DNA of 64,000 nt from Lepraria neglecta (taxonomy: Eukaryota; Ascomycota; Lecanoromycetes; Lecanorales; Stereocaulaceae), in contig CM065652.1 in the NCBI GenBank assembly GCA_033220425.1, positions 1,054,001 to 1,118,000 of the forward strand, read 5' to 3'. Positions 1-12,412 of this stretch are shown in pieces. The translations under genes were made by a program, and so were the position numbers. The notes beneath the pieces are model-generated. The model was not told where the DNA came from, made no database searches, and saw only the letters and a list, made by a program, of their open reading frames with translations. The first letter of the stretch is position 1. Every line of letters begins with the position of its first letter.

Positions 1-1227
1 CTCGGTCAAGTTGAGCGGATAGTGCAGCAATGCTCTTAATGTTCTCGGCCAAAGCTGGAACAAGTTTAAGCAGTGGATCGCGAACGAGGCTTAAGATGGC
101 GAACTCGATCTGGCCTTCTTCATACTGGGCCATACGGGCTTCAATCTCAGGTTTCGCCTGGCCAAGCCAGTCGCCAGTGATTGGGCCTGCAATTTCCAAT
201 GTGAGAATCAATTTTAGGAGGTTGGGGGTAGAGGTCGAAGGTGGAGGTTGCTTACCAAGACACACTGGCTGGCGCTCAAGTCCATCAAGCTTCCAAAGTT
301 GATATTCGATAGGCACGAAAGCGATGAAATGGAACCCTGCCTCGTTCTCATCCTCCTCTGTCTTGTCTTTCTTTCCCTTGCCTTTCGATGTAGCCTCATT
401 CTTGAGTAACAGATCTCCGTTGAGCAAGTCCATTTTTCTTGGCATTGTCAGCCTGTCTTTCGATGAGGAATCTTGGCACAAGAGATAAATGTATGTACAC
501 TTCCTACAGAGCGTCGAAGCGGTGGCGCTTGACATACCTTGCAAATGAGTTATGAACCTGTTTAACGAAGTCGAAGTTGGCGATAGCATCACCCCGTAGC
601 GCAGGGGTAAAATTTGATGTGAAGTCCTTAAACGCTCGGAGGCTATCTCCAAGTTCAATACTGGGGACGTTATTGACAATGTTCAGCAATGCAACACTGG
701 CACAAGCATTATTGATGGTCTAAATTAGTGTCAGCTGTAGCAACTAGCATATTGAGTTGAGGGGAAGACCTGATTAGCGAACCAGACACCTTCAGGGCAG
801 CTTTGCTCTTGTTTGTCCGGATCTTCTTCAATCCATTTGAATAAGAAGATGAGACCATAGACTGGCCGACTTTGTTTCTTGTTAGATACATAGAAGTATC
901 AACCTTCTCGGTAGTGCAATGACTTACGGCAGAAACACGAGCAACTCATCATCTAGTGAAACTACCTCCTGAACCTTGACACCCTGAACACCAAACCTTC
1001 TGAGCATAACATTGAAAAAGGCCTGAGCCAACCATGAGTAAACAGTGTGAGCTAAAGATCCATATAGACAGGGCACATACTGGTTCCGACTCGATCTCAC
1101 AGAAGCCTTTCCAAAGACGTTTGTCCTCCGCATTTGCTGGGGCTGAAGGCTCACTAGTAAAGATCTTTTTATGGGATATATCATTAGACTTGTCGCCTCC
1201 TCGCTTTCTCCTCGAGCGTTTAACCAT
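1..1227 (-). CDS. UCH37: Ubiquitin C-terminal hydrolase L5 / UCH37 family (3' end beyond window)
   Basis: Cysteine protease (peptidase C12) that removes ubiquitin; in this family it is usually bound to the proteasome. Six exons on the minus strand fit: 1227-1081, 1022-928, 869-770, 719-538, 437-256 and 186 to the left edge, with introns of 50-100 nt. The catalytic Cys is about residue 120 (motif NNACAS, codon at 702-704). The catalytic His is about residue 211 (GFHFIAFVP) and the Asp about residue 226 (WKLDG). The His-Asp spacing of 15 matches human UCHL5. A lysine-rich insert precedes the His. The visible end (LGQAKPEIEARM onward) is the family's helical extension, so only the last part is missing. 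It is divergent from POM152. The family is clear; the exact subfamily is an inference. Confidence 0.9.
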
Positions 1228-1734
1228 GTTGGAGAGCTCCGCTTTATAGAGGCGGCTTAAAAGTGGACGAGGAAACTAATAATAGGTGAACCTGTGGTCG
1301 ACTTGTGAATATGAAGAGGAACTCCATCATGATTTGAACCTCGTCAAGCCGCCAAATTTCCTGGGAAACCGGCAACTACCGGCTCCCGTCTCAAGCGAGA
1401 GTGATAAGCGGAAGTCATTCCATGGAAGGTGCAGCCTAGAGGACAAAGGGGATGGTCAAAGTAGCAGGAATGCCAAGATATATTCATCAAGCGCGTCGGC
1501 GCGGCTATTTTTCTTAGCGTCCGAAGGCAATGTGGAGAGTAAATAGGCAAGATTTCGACACCTTGTTTGAGACGTGATTTGGTCGCCGATGCGATTCGAA
1601 ATAGTGCAAGATATGAGTGATACTGATACTACACGTCCAGATTTATTGATAAGCCCGCGGAGCGGCCAGAAACAACATCATTAAACCAGCGCGAAGTGCT
1701 ACTATTGGAAGAGACCAAAGGCTTTGAGAATGCC
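1228..1734. other. Intergenic, divergent promoter region UCH37/POM152
   Basis: About 0.5 kb between two divergent start codons. No coding frame with family resemblance and no clear motif was seen. It presumably holds both promoters. Confidence 0.5.
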
Positions 1735-4700
1735 ATGAACGGAACTCCTCGCCTCCGTTCGGCCTATCCGTCGTCCCCCGGGTCTGCACAGAAGATATAC
1801 GAGAAACATGTGCCCTCTCCAGGGCTCCAGGGCCCTCGATCACCGCTGCCATCAGCAGCACCCTCCCAGGCAAATCCCCCAACACCGATGATACCTTTTA
1901 CCCTCATCGACGCTCCTTCACAGAGATTATACGCCTTCCTGTTTTATGCTGGTTTGAACATATGGAGATTTACAGACTTCTTCGGGTTGGTCACGGACGA
2001 GACAGAATCCTTATGGCTATTCATGAAATGGCTTGCAATTGACTCGGTCTTCCTCTATGGGTTGCCCGAGTTCCAAATCCCGTGGCTACAATGGTCGTCT
2101 TCAACAACTGCAATGCTGGTCATTTTACACACCTTTATGAACGCTTTTCTCATGTTCCGCATTCCGGTTTGTCTCTCGCCGTCTCCACCATGTTTTGCCC
2201 GGACATGCTTCTTACGACCATAACGCAGATACCCCTTACCGCATGGCTAGCCGCCTTTACGAAAATAATATATGATAGAGAGCTCGCTGTCTCGGAAAGA
2301 AGTGTCAAGCCAGCTTCAATTCTCCACAACTCATCTTTGATACTTGGAAAGCAAATAATCCATATCTTGCCTGAGGGGTATGTCAATGGCTCTTCTATAT
2401 ATGATTTATGATCTGACATTACGCAGTTCCGCTATGCTCAACCCAAACCAAAGCCCCTTTTGCCTAGGAGGCTCGCAAGCTTCTGTCAATTTGCCCATTC
2501 GCATCAATCAAACGAACCCAATCCTGATAGAGCTGCTTCGGGTCGACCTCGATACGAATGCCAACGAGACCATCACCGTGACCGCGAAAGAGATCAGCAG
2601 GCTCAAGAGACAGGCAGACAAAGAACATGCTAAGAATGATCACCTAAGTCCACGCTTTCTTCAATACACGGTGAAGGAAACCGGCTTGTATCGACTCCAG
2701 AAAGTAGTTGACGAATCGAAGCTAGAGGTCCAGAGACGAATGTCAGATACTCTCGTTGTTACTTGCCCAACGGCTATGGTGAAAGCGGCGCCGCAGGACA
2801 AATGCAAGGGTGCTCTATCGGACTTTTACCTTCAAGTAGATGCAACGCCACCATTGAAAATAAAGTACAGCAAAACTGTGAACAGAGATGATCACGGACA
2901 CGTTGTTCTGAGCATACACCCAGAAAACCTGGTTTCGCCTTTGGCTCGACAGCGCACATCAGGTGCCTTGGTTTCGCTAGATTCAGCGGCTCAAGTGGAT
3001 GTTTCCTGGGCCCGAACTCAGTCCATTGAAATCCCTCTGAACGAGTCACTTGGCGTCGGTGGAGGTTGGCAATACACGATCGATGAAGTCCAAGATGCGT
3101 GTGGGAATGTTGCAAACTACTCTCATATTCGCACACTAGAGCAAAGTCAACAGAAAATGATCAAAGGTCGCCGACTGGAGCAACATTTCTTGGTACATGA
3201 GCGACCTAGAGTCGCACTACGTGGATATGATTCGCAACATCCGATCAAGGTTGAGAAGGGAAAATCTAAACCACTTCCCATCCAATTGAGCTCGACAGGC
3301 TCTGGCAAAGCTGAGGATGCTCCATACACCCTTTCTTATCTCTTCACCCCCCAAGATGATACGATTCCAGACCAGAAACACTCAAACTCAGCAATACTCA
3401 ATGAAGTGGTCATCATAACCCCTAGTGATGGACTCAAAGTTCGTGAGCCAGGCCTGTATACTCTCCAATCTATCCGCACGCATTTTTGTGAAGGCGAAGT
3501 TATGGAGCCATCTTCATGTCTCCTCATGAATCCGCCTGAGCCAGATCTCTCCATCAGCGCTGAGAACATTCCAGACAAATGCGCTGGCAACTCTATTGGA
3601 CTTCTAGTTGATCTGGACCTGTTCGGGACGCCACCCTTCCACATCTTCTATAACATACGACAGAAAGGAGGAAGCGTTGTACCGAAAGTCCAGGAGGTCG
3701 ACCGCCTTCACACGCAACTTGAGCTGAAACCTGTGCACGCTGGTCACTATATTTACGAATTTACTAGCATCAGTGATGCAGTGTATGGCGATCCCAGATC
3801 GCTAGTGCACAAAAAGATGATCTTGGAACAGGATGTCAAACCGCCAGCTGCAGCGCGCATTCTGGACGCCCAGCCAGCACGGAAAGCCTGTATTGAAGAG
3901 CCTGTGACTTTTGCTATCCAGATCCTGGGCGAGCCGCCCTATACAATTGACTATGAGTTGGTTCATCGTGGCCGACGGCAGAAGCACACAATTACCGACA
4001 TTGTGGAATCAATGCATATGCTCATCACAGATCCTTTGAAAAATGGTGGAGAATACACTCTAGCGCTGACAAGTATCACGGATCGATCAGGATGCAAAAT
4101 TTTCCTAAAAGACGAAGCGAAAGTTGACGTTGGGTTGCAAAGACCTCGGGCTGGCTTTGGTCACTTAGAAGGAAAGCGAAACATCCTAGCTTTAGAGGCT
4201 AGGAAGATTGGTCTACCCCTGAGACTGCAAGGCGAATCACCCTGGGCGGTGACCTACCGAAACGTCGACGATGCTCAGGGCCACTCAGTGCAACAAACCT
4301 TGCGTAATAGCAACGACCAGATCGAAGTCACTGCTGAAGGGACCTACGAGATCGTCGACGTTCATGATGCCAGTTGCCCTGGTTCTGTAGACCTAGTCGC
4401 CAACCAGTTCACCGTCCGCTGGATTCCTCGCCCTTCAATTCAGATTGCTGAAAGCCCTATGGTCGAACGCATCAGAGACCGGTATGTGAAGAAGGAGGTC
4501 TGCGAAGGTGACGAAGATGTCACGGAGATCGCTTTCACCGGTACAGCCCCCTTCAACGTTGAGTATGAGCAACGCCACAAGCCCGATTCCGGCTCGCAAT
4601 CAATGAGCCCCAAAAAATTCAGTGCGGGCCTGAACATGGCTTCTTTGAGGATGGAGACTTCGGAAGCCGGTTTATACGAATACAAGTTCTCGAAGTTGGG

Positions 4701-5710
4701 AGACACCTCTTACAACCATGATCATCGGAGGTTTTCCCCCTTGATTGTGCAACAACGCGTCCATCCAAGACCTTCCGCGTATTTTACGGAAGCCGGCAAG
4801 ACCTACAAGTATTGCCAAGAAGAAGAAGAGGCTGGCGATGAGGTGGTACCAATCAATTTGGTTGGCCAACCTCCGTTCCATCTCGAATTGGAGATCAAGC
4901 AGCACATGAACACAAAGCCAGAAGTCATCAACGTCCCGAATTTAGTGTCAAACCACTACAAATTGCACATACCACACAAGGTCCTCACGCTTGGGACCCA
5001 CTCTGTTACGATTCGAAAAGTCCAGGATTCCCGTGGTTGTCAGCGGAAGATGGATTTCATCGCCCCTCACGTACAAGTCAGCGTTGCAGACATCCCAAGC
5101 ATCTCTCCACTGGAAGAACGGACGGACTACTGCGTTGGTGACCGTATCTCCTACACGCTGTCCGGTACTCCTCCTTTCAACGTTTTCTACACCTTTCAAG
5201 ACCGCGAACGCAAGGCCGCTGTAAGCTCAACAGAATTCAGACGTATAGCGGAGAAGCCTGGAATCTTTACTGTTACAGCACTCAGTGATCAGAGGAGCAC
5301 TGATGCTTGCAAAGCGAAGACCAAGATCACGAAAGTGATTCACGAAATGCCTAGTGTCAGGGTAAGCAAGGGGAGGACAGCGACGGTAGACATTCACGAA
5401 GGTGGCGAAGCAGAAATACTCTTCGAGTTTGGGGGGACGCCACCTTTTCATTTCACGTGAGTCTTTCCAACGTTGTTCACCACCAAACATGCTAATATTC
5501 CTTAGCTACACACGCAGCACTACTCCGCTAAAGGGCAAGAAGCCCGAAGTTCTGGAGACCAAGAACGAGATTTCACATGAATACAGCAAGACAATTAGAG
5601 CATCAGACGAAGGAATGTACGAGGTGGTATCTATTCGGGACAAGTATTGTGCTTTCTCAACTCAGAAGGTACCAGGGAAGTCGGGCCAAAAGTTGTTGAC
5701 AAATAGCTGA
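1735..5710 (+). CDS. POM152: Nuclear pore membrane glycoprotein POM152
   Basis: Integral nucleoporin of the membrane ring of the nuclear pore. Four exons: 1735-2166, 2229-2377, 2427-5456 and 5506-5710, giving 1271 aa, the normal family size. The N-terminus is Pro/Ser rich. Three hydrophobic stretches follow at roughly residues 60-85, 100-120 and 125-144. Next comes the conserved block [20 protein letters not shown], which runs into SAMLNP across intron 2. The rest is a lumenal chain of repeated immunoglobulin-like modules. Each carries a 'GxPPF' or 'GTPPF' signature (for example [40 protein letters not shown]) and a conserved Cys. An upstream in-frame GTG is not a credible start, so the ATG at 1735 was chosen. 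Confidence is high from the module pattern and length. Confidence 0.95.
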
Positions 5711-6173
5711 GGATCTTGTTTCTAAATGTTTGTGAGCGAGTCGTTGGAGCATTGGGCGCTAGATATGATACCAAGGGCATACGCATTATTTTCTACGTGC
5801 GTTGGCTAGGTTGGGAAGATGTTCAGGGTCCAACATTTCGTTGGAGTGGTTCCGGCCCTTGTTGTGGGTCCAGTGCTGTACAGTATTTTACAGCTTACTA
5901 AGTATACTATTTCAGCCTAGCTCGCGGTTCGTAAAATAAGGAGGATATTTACCTAACTTGATATCCAATATACTTTGACAGTAAGCAGTAAACGGTTTAG
6001 GATTTTTGGATCTGAGACCCGTGCAAAATTTCAATTACTACTCAGTGGTCCCATGTTCGCGGCCAATCCTCGTAGTTCGAGCAGCCCGGACGAAAAGTCA
6101 AGGGGTTACTGTCTGGACTTTTTTGCTACCTGCGAAGCCAATTCTATGAGTATTCAGGCATTAGTTAGGAATC
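5711..6173. other. Intergenic next to the UTP22 inversion breakpoint
   Basis: Non-coding stretch between the POM152 stop and the displaced 3' half of UTP22. By the inversion model it was originally the 3' flank of UTP22. No repeat or mobile-element remnant is visible. Confidence 0.5.
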
Positions 6174-7694
6174 ATGAAGGCAGCCGGTGGCTTGAAAATT
6201 GTCGGGTCGTCGTTTGAGCATCTACTTCCTTCGCAAGGCGTGGCTTCAACTGATCCTCTAGCTCTTTATCAACCTGTGATGAATGCCTTGGAGGCATTAC
6301 AGAAGGAGATAAGGAATCTACAGGGTTTGCCTCTCCAGATACGTCAGATTTCAGCAGCAGACCCTCAATTCCGTTATGCCTCAACCAAAGCACCTTTCCT
6401 AAACCCTAGCCAATGCCAAATGGATCCAGCAAATGTCTACGTCCAGTTCGAAGGCTCCAACCGCTGGCCAGACGATATCGCAGCCGTGCAGAGGACAAAA
6501 ATAGCATTCCTCCTTAAAATGGGCGAACTCCTCGAAGAAGCTATCCCCAACCTATCAGCACGACTAGCCCTAGAAAACACCAACCACAAACTACTCAACA
6601 ATGCCTTTCTTGACATTCTCTACCCAAGCGGTGCATTCTTCCGCCTCCGCATCCACCATGAACGCGAACTCAATCTCCTCGAGCGCACTCTAAAAGATAA
6701 ATCCCACACGCAAGCCAGTCAAGAAGAAAACGCCTCCGCACTCTCGACCTACAAGCGGAACTTCGTCCAAGCACCTCTGCACACTCAAGTGGTCCGCACG
6801 CTAAGTACACGCTTCCCTCTTCTCTCACCTTGCATCCGCCTCATGAAGAAATGGCGTGACTCCCATCTCCTCTCCACCCATATCAGCGACGAACTCATCG
6901 AGCTCCTCACCATTCGTACCTTCGTGCATCCGGGCCCTTGGTCCCCACCTGACGGCGTCATGCCTGGTTTCCTCAAGACATTGACGTTCATAGCGAAATG
7001 GAATTGGCGGTCTGAGCCGCTGATTGTGGATTTCAATGGCGAAATGGGCAGCAAGGAAATCGATGCTATCAACCTGCGTTTCGAGGCTTGGAGGAAGATT
7101 GACCCCGCTATGAATCGGGTTGTCATGTTTGCTGCTTCAAACATAGATCCTGATGGCATCACCTGGACGGATCTTGGTCCTTTGAACGTGGTTGCGGCAC
7201 GATTTACTAGTTTGGCGAGGGCGGCGGCTGCGGTGGCAAAGGAGCAGGGCTTGGACGTTGATCCACAGGCTCTTTTTGCTCCGTCGATGTTGGACTATGA
7301 TTTCGTTGTTCATCTAGATCCGGAGTTTGTCGGGGGACAGCAGGGACCAGAGAAGGCGGCGGAGCCTGTGTTCAAGAATTTGAAGACTCAGGCACAGGAA
7401 GATAAGAGTTTAGTTGGCTTTAATCCTGTGCGTATGTATATGGATGAGCTGAGGACGCTTCACTGGAGTAATATTGTGTTCTTCTACAATGAGCAAGGTG
7501 GCTCTGTGATTGCTGGCTTGTGGAATCCGCAGACTGGACCGAGGCCGTGGAAGATTGGTCTGCAGTACAATACAATGCCGGTGGCGTCTTCGGGTGATGG
7601 AGAAGGTTATGTGAGCATCAACAAGAGTGCGACATTGCACGACATCGCGAGACTGGGAGGGGACATGGTCTCACGAATCGAAGTCAAGAAATAA
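6174..7694 (+). pseudogene. UTP22: UTP22 (Nrap family), displaced C-terminal half
   Basis: A 506-codon open frame that reads as the C-terminal half of Utp22/Nrap, a subunit of the small-subunit processome needed for 18S rRNA maturation. Recognisable family segments include GGLKIVGSSFEHLLPS at the very start, LQIRQISAADPQFRYAS, IRLMKKWRDSHLLS, ELIELLTIRTFVHP and LDYDFVVHLDPEF, ending LGGDMVSRIEVKK. It begins abruptly: conserved sequence starts at the third residue, and an in-frame TAG lies 9 nt upstream of the ATG (6162-6164). The N-terminal half lies on the other strand, at 7816-9800. Joined, the two would give about 1147 residues, the normal size for filamentous fungi, so almost nothing is lost. 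It may be a real inversion or an assembly error. Whether this half is expressed is unknown. It is typed as a pseudogene because it is a gene fragment, though the frame itself is intact. Confidence 0.85.
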
Positions 7695-7815
7695 GCCCTG
7701 AATATGAAGATAAGATCAATTATTGAGAGACATTGATTATATCTCGACCAGAAAAAATTTACGTAGATGTATCGTCACTATTTCAAAATCGTCTGACAAT
7801 CATGTACCGAAACCC

Positions 7816-9800
7816 CTAGGCGCCCGTAATGTCCTCTCTAATGTGTCGTCGAATAATGTATGTGACTATCTGCTCCAGCACGTTCTCCCGCGGATCGTTC
7901 TGAGACCATATCAAGCTCTCTTGAATACTGCCATCCTTGAAGCGTCGCAGCTCTGCTTTCTCTCCCCAGAATCTGTGAAAAGCAGCGGCTTCTTCCTTAT
8001 CTTCTGCAGAAGGGCCTCGATCCACAGTGCGATTGACTTGCTCTGGGTTAAGTAACAGTCCTATCTGTATCCGAGATGTCGATTCTGGATGCTGCTTTGA
8101 GCTTGCAGGCGACCAAGCAGGCTTTCCTGGCGGTTTCATATGGATCAGTGAGACTCGGTCTCCAAGTCCTGTCTTCAATACTTGATAAGCCTGTCTACAG
8201 AAGGCCATATCATCGCCAATAGCGTCTGCCGTCTGAGTTGCTGACGCGCGCAGTTGCCTCAGTGGTAGAAGAACAATACTACCAAATCTCTGTTTGGGAT
8301 CGTTAAGGCTTGCGACAAAGCAGGCATCAAAATGATCCGAGAGTGGGTCATTCTGCAATTTCAGGGTACCGCTGGCATCGTGCTTCAGCATTGCGTAGGA
8401 CCACGGCGTCATCTTGAACAGGATGTTCATTCCTCTTGCACCATCAAACAAGACCGGGTGTTCAGGAGCCGAAACATCCACGGCATCTGCTTCGACAAGA
8501 ACAGGCTTCGCTACCAGGTCCGTCATTGACAAGAATTGAAGCGTAGCCTGGAAAAGCTTGTAGCTACTGTATCCTTTTGACAGCATCGGCTTCCCCTTGG
8601 GCCCGCCCCCTTGCAACAGTAATGCCGTCATGCATGCCCATTCGAACGCACCGAAGCCGCCACTGGCAAGGCCTGTCCCCCTACTGCGCTGTCGGAGCCA
8701 CACGCTGCCAAGTACACAAGCGTCCGCAAAGCTGTCGGATTGCAAGGAGGCTCCGTGTAGATGCTTCAGATATGCCAGCGAAGAACATTCTGATCTCAAC
8801 GATGCATTGTAGAACGGGGTTGGCATAGTAGTCCTGTCATTTGAAGTGCCTCCCTCGGCCTTTAGCCTAATACAATTTTTGTTGGGCAATGTCTTTGACA
8901 AGGGAAATGTTGCTCCTTCGGCAGCCAAGATGATTCTGATCTGACACTTTGACCTCGAAAAGTCATCTTCGCCATCTCCTGGGCTAACAGCGATTATAGG
9001 TTGCAGATGATTGTCATTCTGATAGACATAGTTGATGACGAAAGTGCATTTTTCTGCCTCTTCAATAGCTGTTGCAATGCAAGCCAAGTAGTACGCTCTT
9101 TTGTGAAAGTACCTATAATTAAGATAGTCTTTCTCCTGGAAAACAGACTTGGTGTGCGTTAGCATTTGTGCAAATACACGAGGAATAAGCCTTACTGATG
9201 GCATTGTGACGGCTAGATCGATTCCTAGCTGATCTCCAACCTGAATCGCCGTCTTCCGAGCATAGCTTCCAACAACATTGATGTTTGCAGGTTTTGAATA
9301 TGCCAACATATATTTTGCATCCTTCTCCGGCCGGGGATTGGGGAATGGTATCCGCGCAGTGTGTGAGTCATGCTGCTCTCGTTTGGCTTGCAGGACCTAT
9401 AGAGGAGCCGATATGTCAGAAAAGACCAATGCACTGGGCCATCAAGGTTTCATACAGCCTTTGGTTCGCGGTTCGGAATGCGTTCTATGATACTCTTGAG
9501 CTTGCGAAGAGCATTCTCTGCCTTGATCATTCGTCCGTCGTGAGGTCGCACCTCGGACAGCAATTCGTCGACCTGGAGCTGGAACATGCTCAAGTTGTAG
9601 GCGCCATTCGGTGCAGGTGTCGAACAATGTTTTCCTTGCTTGCGTGTAGGTAGGCTGCTTCGGGTGGAGGTCGTCCCCTTGGCGACCTTGCTATACTCCA
9701 CAGACGATTCTTCAGAGTCCATGTTGTAGGATATTCCATTATCACCGTTGCCAACAGGAGGTGGAAAGAGCTTCCTCTTCTTGTGTGCTGGCGGCGCCAT
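7816..9800 (-). pseudogene. UTP22: UTP22 (Nrap family), N-terminal half, truncated by inversion
   Basis: Two exons on the minus strand, 9800-9456 and 9396-7816, separated by a 59-nt intron with GTATGA...CTATAG borders. They encode 641 aa ending at TAG. The start MAPPAHKKRKLFPPP carries a basic nuclear-type signal. Family blocks follow: FQLQVDELLSEVRP, KPANINVVGSYARKT, DLAVTMPS, KDYLNYRYFHKRAYYLACIA and FWGEKAELRRFKDGSIQES. The last conserved stretch is VLEQIVTYIIRRHI, and only about seven more residues follow before the stop. Family members continue directly into GGLKIVG, which here lies on the opposite strand at 6174. The gene keeps its own 5' end and is divergent from the cystathionine gamma-synthase gene, so it sits where the intact UTP22 would have started. 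Confidence 0.88.
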
Positions 9801-10259
9801 TGTAAAGCTGTTGACTCCAGACCTGCTGGGAAACCGTTCCTCCTGGATTTGTAACCTTCGACCTTTTTTTCGGCTCAAAGAATAAAGGTAGCGAGAACCG
9901 GACCCTTGCTCGCGGGGTAAAAAAAGTTTGCCGATCTGGGAGGGCGAGTAGTAAGTTTCGTACCTGAATAACACCACAAACAATGCACTTACGAATTTAC
10001 AATTCCGGAGAGAAATATACAGAATTAAACAGGCTACAAATTTTTACGAAACATTAGTTGATTGAATAGATTGTCGAACAGATATCGTATACTGAAGCAG
10101 TTCCCAGAACGGCAAACTAATATTTACCCCGGCCTTGGAAAAAGTTAAGGTTTTAAGCTAATGCACGTCACTCGTAGATCCCGATCATGGAATCCGAAAT
10201 CGAAATTTTGGCAGGAGTCAGCACCGTTTTTCGACGTTGTACCCGGAAGTTATCAAACA
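9801..10259. other. Intergenic, divergent promoter region UTP22/CGS
   Basis: About 0.46 kb between divergent start codons, AT-rich around 10000-10080. No motif could be named with confidence. An in-frame ATG at 10161 could extend the downstream gene. Confidence 0.5.
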
Positions 10260-12412
10260 ATGGCGACAACATCAACGACGTTAATGCTCCCTCATGAGGT
10301 TGGGGAATCAATCCCGCCAGACACTGCTCATGTAAGCCTTAGTGATTCCCTACATTGGGGCATACGAAGCTGACGCTATGCAAGGCTGTGTCTGTGTCCC
10401 TGCCAACATGGAAAGCCAACGTTGGCTATGAGGAGGGCGAAGATTGGGTATTGGGCAAAATGAAGACAGGTTATCCGCGGTTTGCTATGGCTCCATACCC
10501 TTCAATTGCATTTTGTCTAAGCCGTACATCGCAGATTTTTCGTCCATAAAACAATCGAAGCCTTCGCGAATGCAATTATGGGGAGACACGGTTCCTCGAC
10601 CGAAAAAGCATTCTTATTTCCATCCCACACCGTTGCAAAAAGATGCGTCGAATTCTTCCAAAGACAAGTGCCATCTCTTGTTCCAGGAAAGTCTCTGAGG
10701 ATTATCGATCTACATCCGAATTCTGGCCTGCCCAATGGTGGTGTGGAGTCCGAAGCGGCGCACGTCAAACCGATAATGTCAGCCGTTATATTTCCTCGAA
10801 GCCACACAAAAGTCGCAAAGGCGTTCTGGCAGCACTCTGGTGATGGCATCTCAAGTCGGCGAGCCGAATACTGCCACAAAGCTTTCGACGACGGCCGTTT
10901 GACTGTGCAACGAGCTGTCATGTCGCCCAGTAAGGGTCCTCGAAGGTATCAGAAGAAAGAGTCTGTTGACCTCTCTCCGCAATGTGAATCTACGAAGGGT
11001 CTGGACGGCAAGGACTACATACAGTTTGTTGAAGAGCGTTTCGGACGGAACCTAGACGTGTCCCTTGCTTACAGCGCCAAGCTGGCAATACGAAGGCGTA
11101 TAGCAGGCGCTTTGACGGCCAATGTCGATCTACACGAGGCATTAGAAATGTCAAAGCCATCGACGCGCACGGAACAGGTGGAAGGCTTCTCCGAACACGA
11201 TGTTTATCTCTATCCATGCGGCATGAGCTCGATTTTCAATATCCACAGGGCTATGATGGCGTGTAGAGGAGAAATGAAGAGCATCACTTTTGGGTATGCG
11301 CCTCTAATGTCCTGGTGATCACGGAGACTGAGTCTAAACAGGTTCCCGTACATTGATACCCTTAAAATATTAGAGAAGTGGGGTCCTGGCTGTCTCTTCT
11401 ACGGCTACGGATCGTCAACAGACTTAGATGATCTAGAGCGACGCTGCGAGGCCGGAGAGAGATATCTGGCCCTCTTTTGCGAATTCCCTGGGAACCCTCT
11501 CCTGAAAACGCCTGACCTGCGCCGAATCCGCGCACTTGCCGATCGCTACGACTTTGCTGTAGTTGTTGACGAGACAATTGGGAACTTTATCAATGTCCAC
11601 GTCCTACCGTACGCCGATGTGGTTGTCAGTAGTCTGTCCAAGGTCTTCACTGGAGAATGTAATGTCATGGGTGGCAGGTAAGATTCAATGTCTTTCCTGC
11701 ATGATCTTTCTGAAAAGAGTCTAGCTCTGTTCTCAATCCGCAGAGCCGATATTATCCTCAATTAAAGGCTTTCATGGACAAAGATTACGAAGATAACTAC
11801 TGGCCCGAGGATGCCATATTTATGGAAAGGAATAGTCGAGACTTCGTCTCACGTATAGACAGGATAAACAAGAACGCAGAAACGATATGCGAGACCCTGA
11901 GGGCATCTCCATTAGGTGAGTCGATCCTCTAGCAGCCTCTAAAACTTGCTAATAGTCATCAGTCAAGGAGGTATATTATCCAAAGTATAGTGGGACGAGG
12001 GCGTTCTATGATGACTGCCGCAACAAGAACGGAGGTTACGGTGGCCTGCTTTCGGTGACTTTCAAGACTTATTTACGGGCTGTCACCTTCTTTGACAAGC
12101 TGGAAACCGCGAAGGGCCCCAGTCTTGGGACAAACTTTACACTCAGGTATCTCGCCCAAAGCACAATCTCCTGAGCCCCAACTCATGATATGCAGCTCCC
12201 CCTACGTAATACTAGCGCATTACACAGAACTCGATTGGGTGAGCTGTTTTCCTTGACGGTAATTCACGCTCATCAGCTGACATTCGAAGGCCTCACAATT
12301 TGGAGTTGAAGCCGATCTAGTCAGGATAAGTGTTGGCCTCGAAGACCCTGCGGACTTACGTTCAAGAGTTGAACGCGCCTTGGTGGCAGCAGCTGAAATG
12401 AAAGCCGGGTGA
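10260..12412 (+). CDS. STR2: Cystathionine gamma-synthase-like PLP enzyme
   Basis: Cys/Met-metabolism PLP enzyme of the fungal Str2/met-7 type, expected to join cysteine with an activated homoserine to form cystathionine. Eight exons: 10260-10331, 10385-10479, 10535-11293, 11342-11677, 11725-11915, 11963-12146, 12196-12238 and 12290-12412; 600 aa. Family marks are [17 protein letters not shown] near the N-terminus, the long fungal N-terminal extension, [25 protein letters not shown] (the PLP-nitrogen Asp region) and [17 protein letters not shown], whose Lys should bind PLP. The end is [14 protein letters not shown], typical of the family. An in-frame ATG at 10161 would add 33 mostly basic residues. 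The shorter start was preferred because the family usually begins close to it. STR2 rather than a close paralogue is an inference. Confidence 0.88.
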
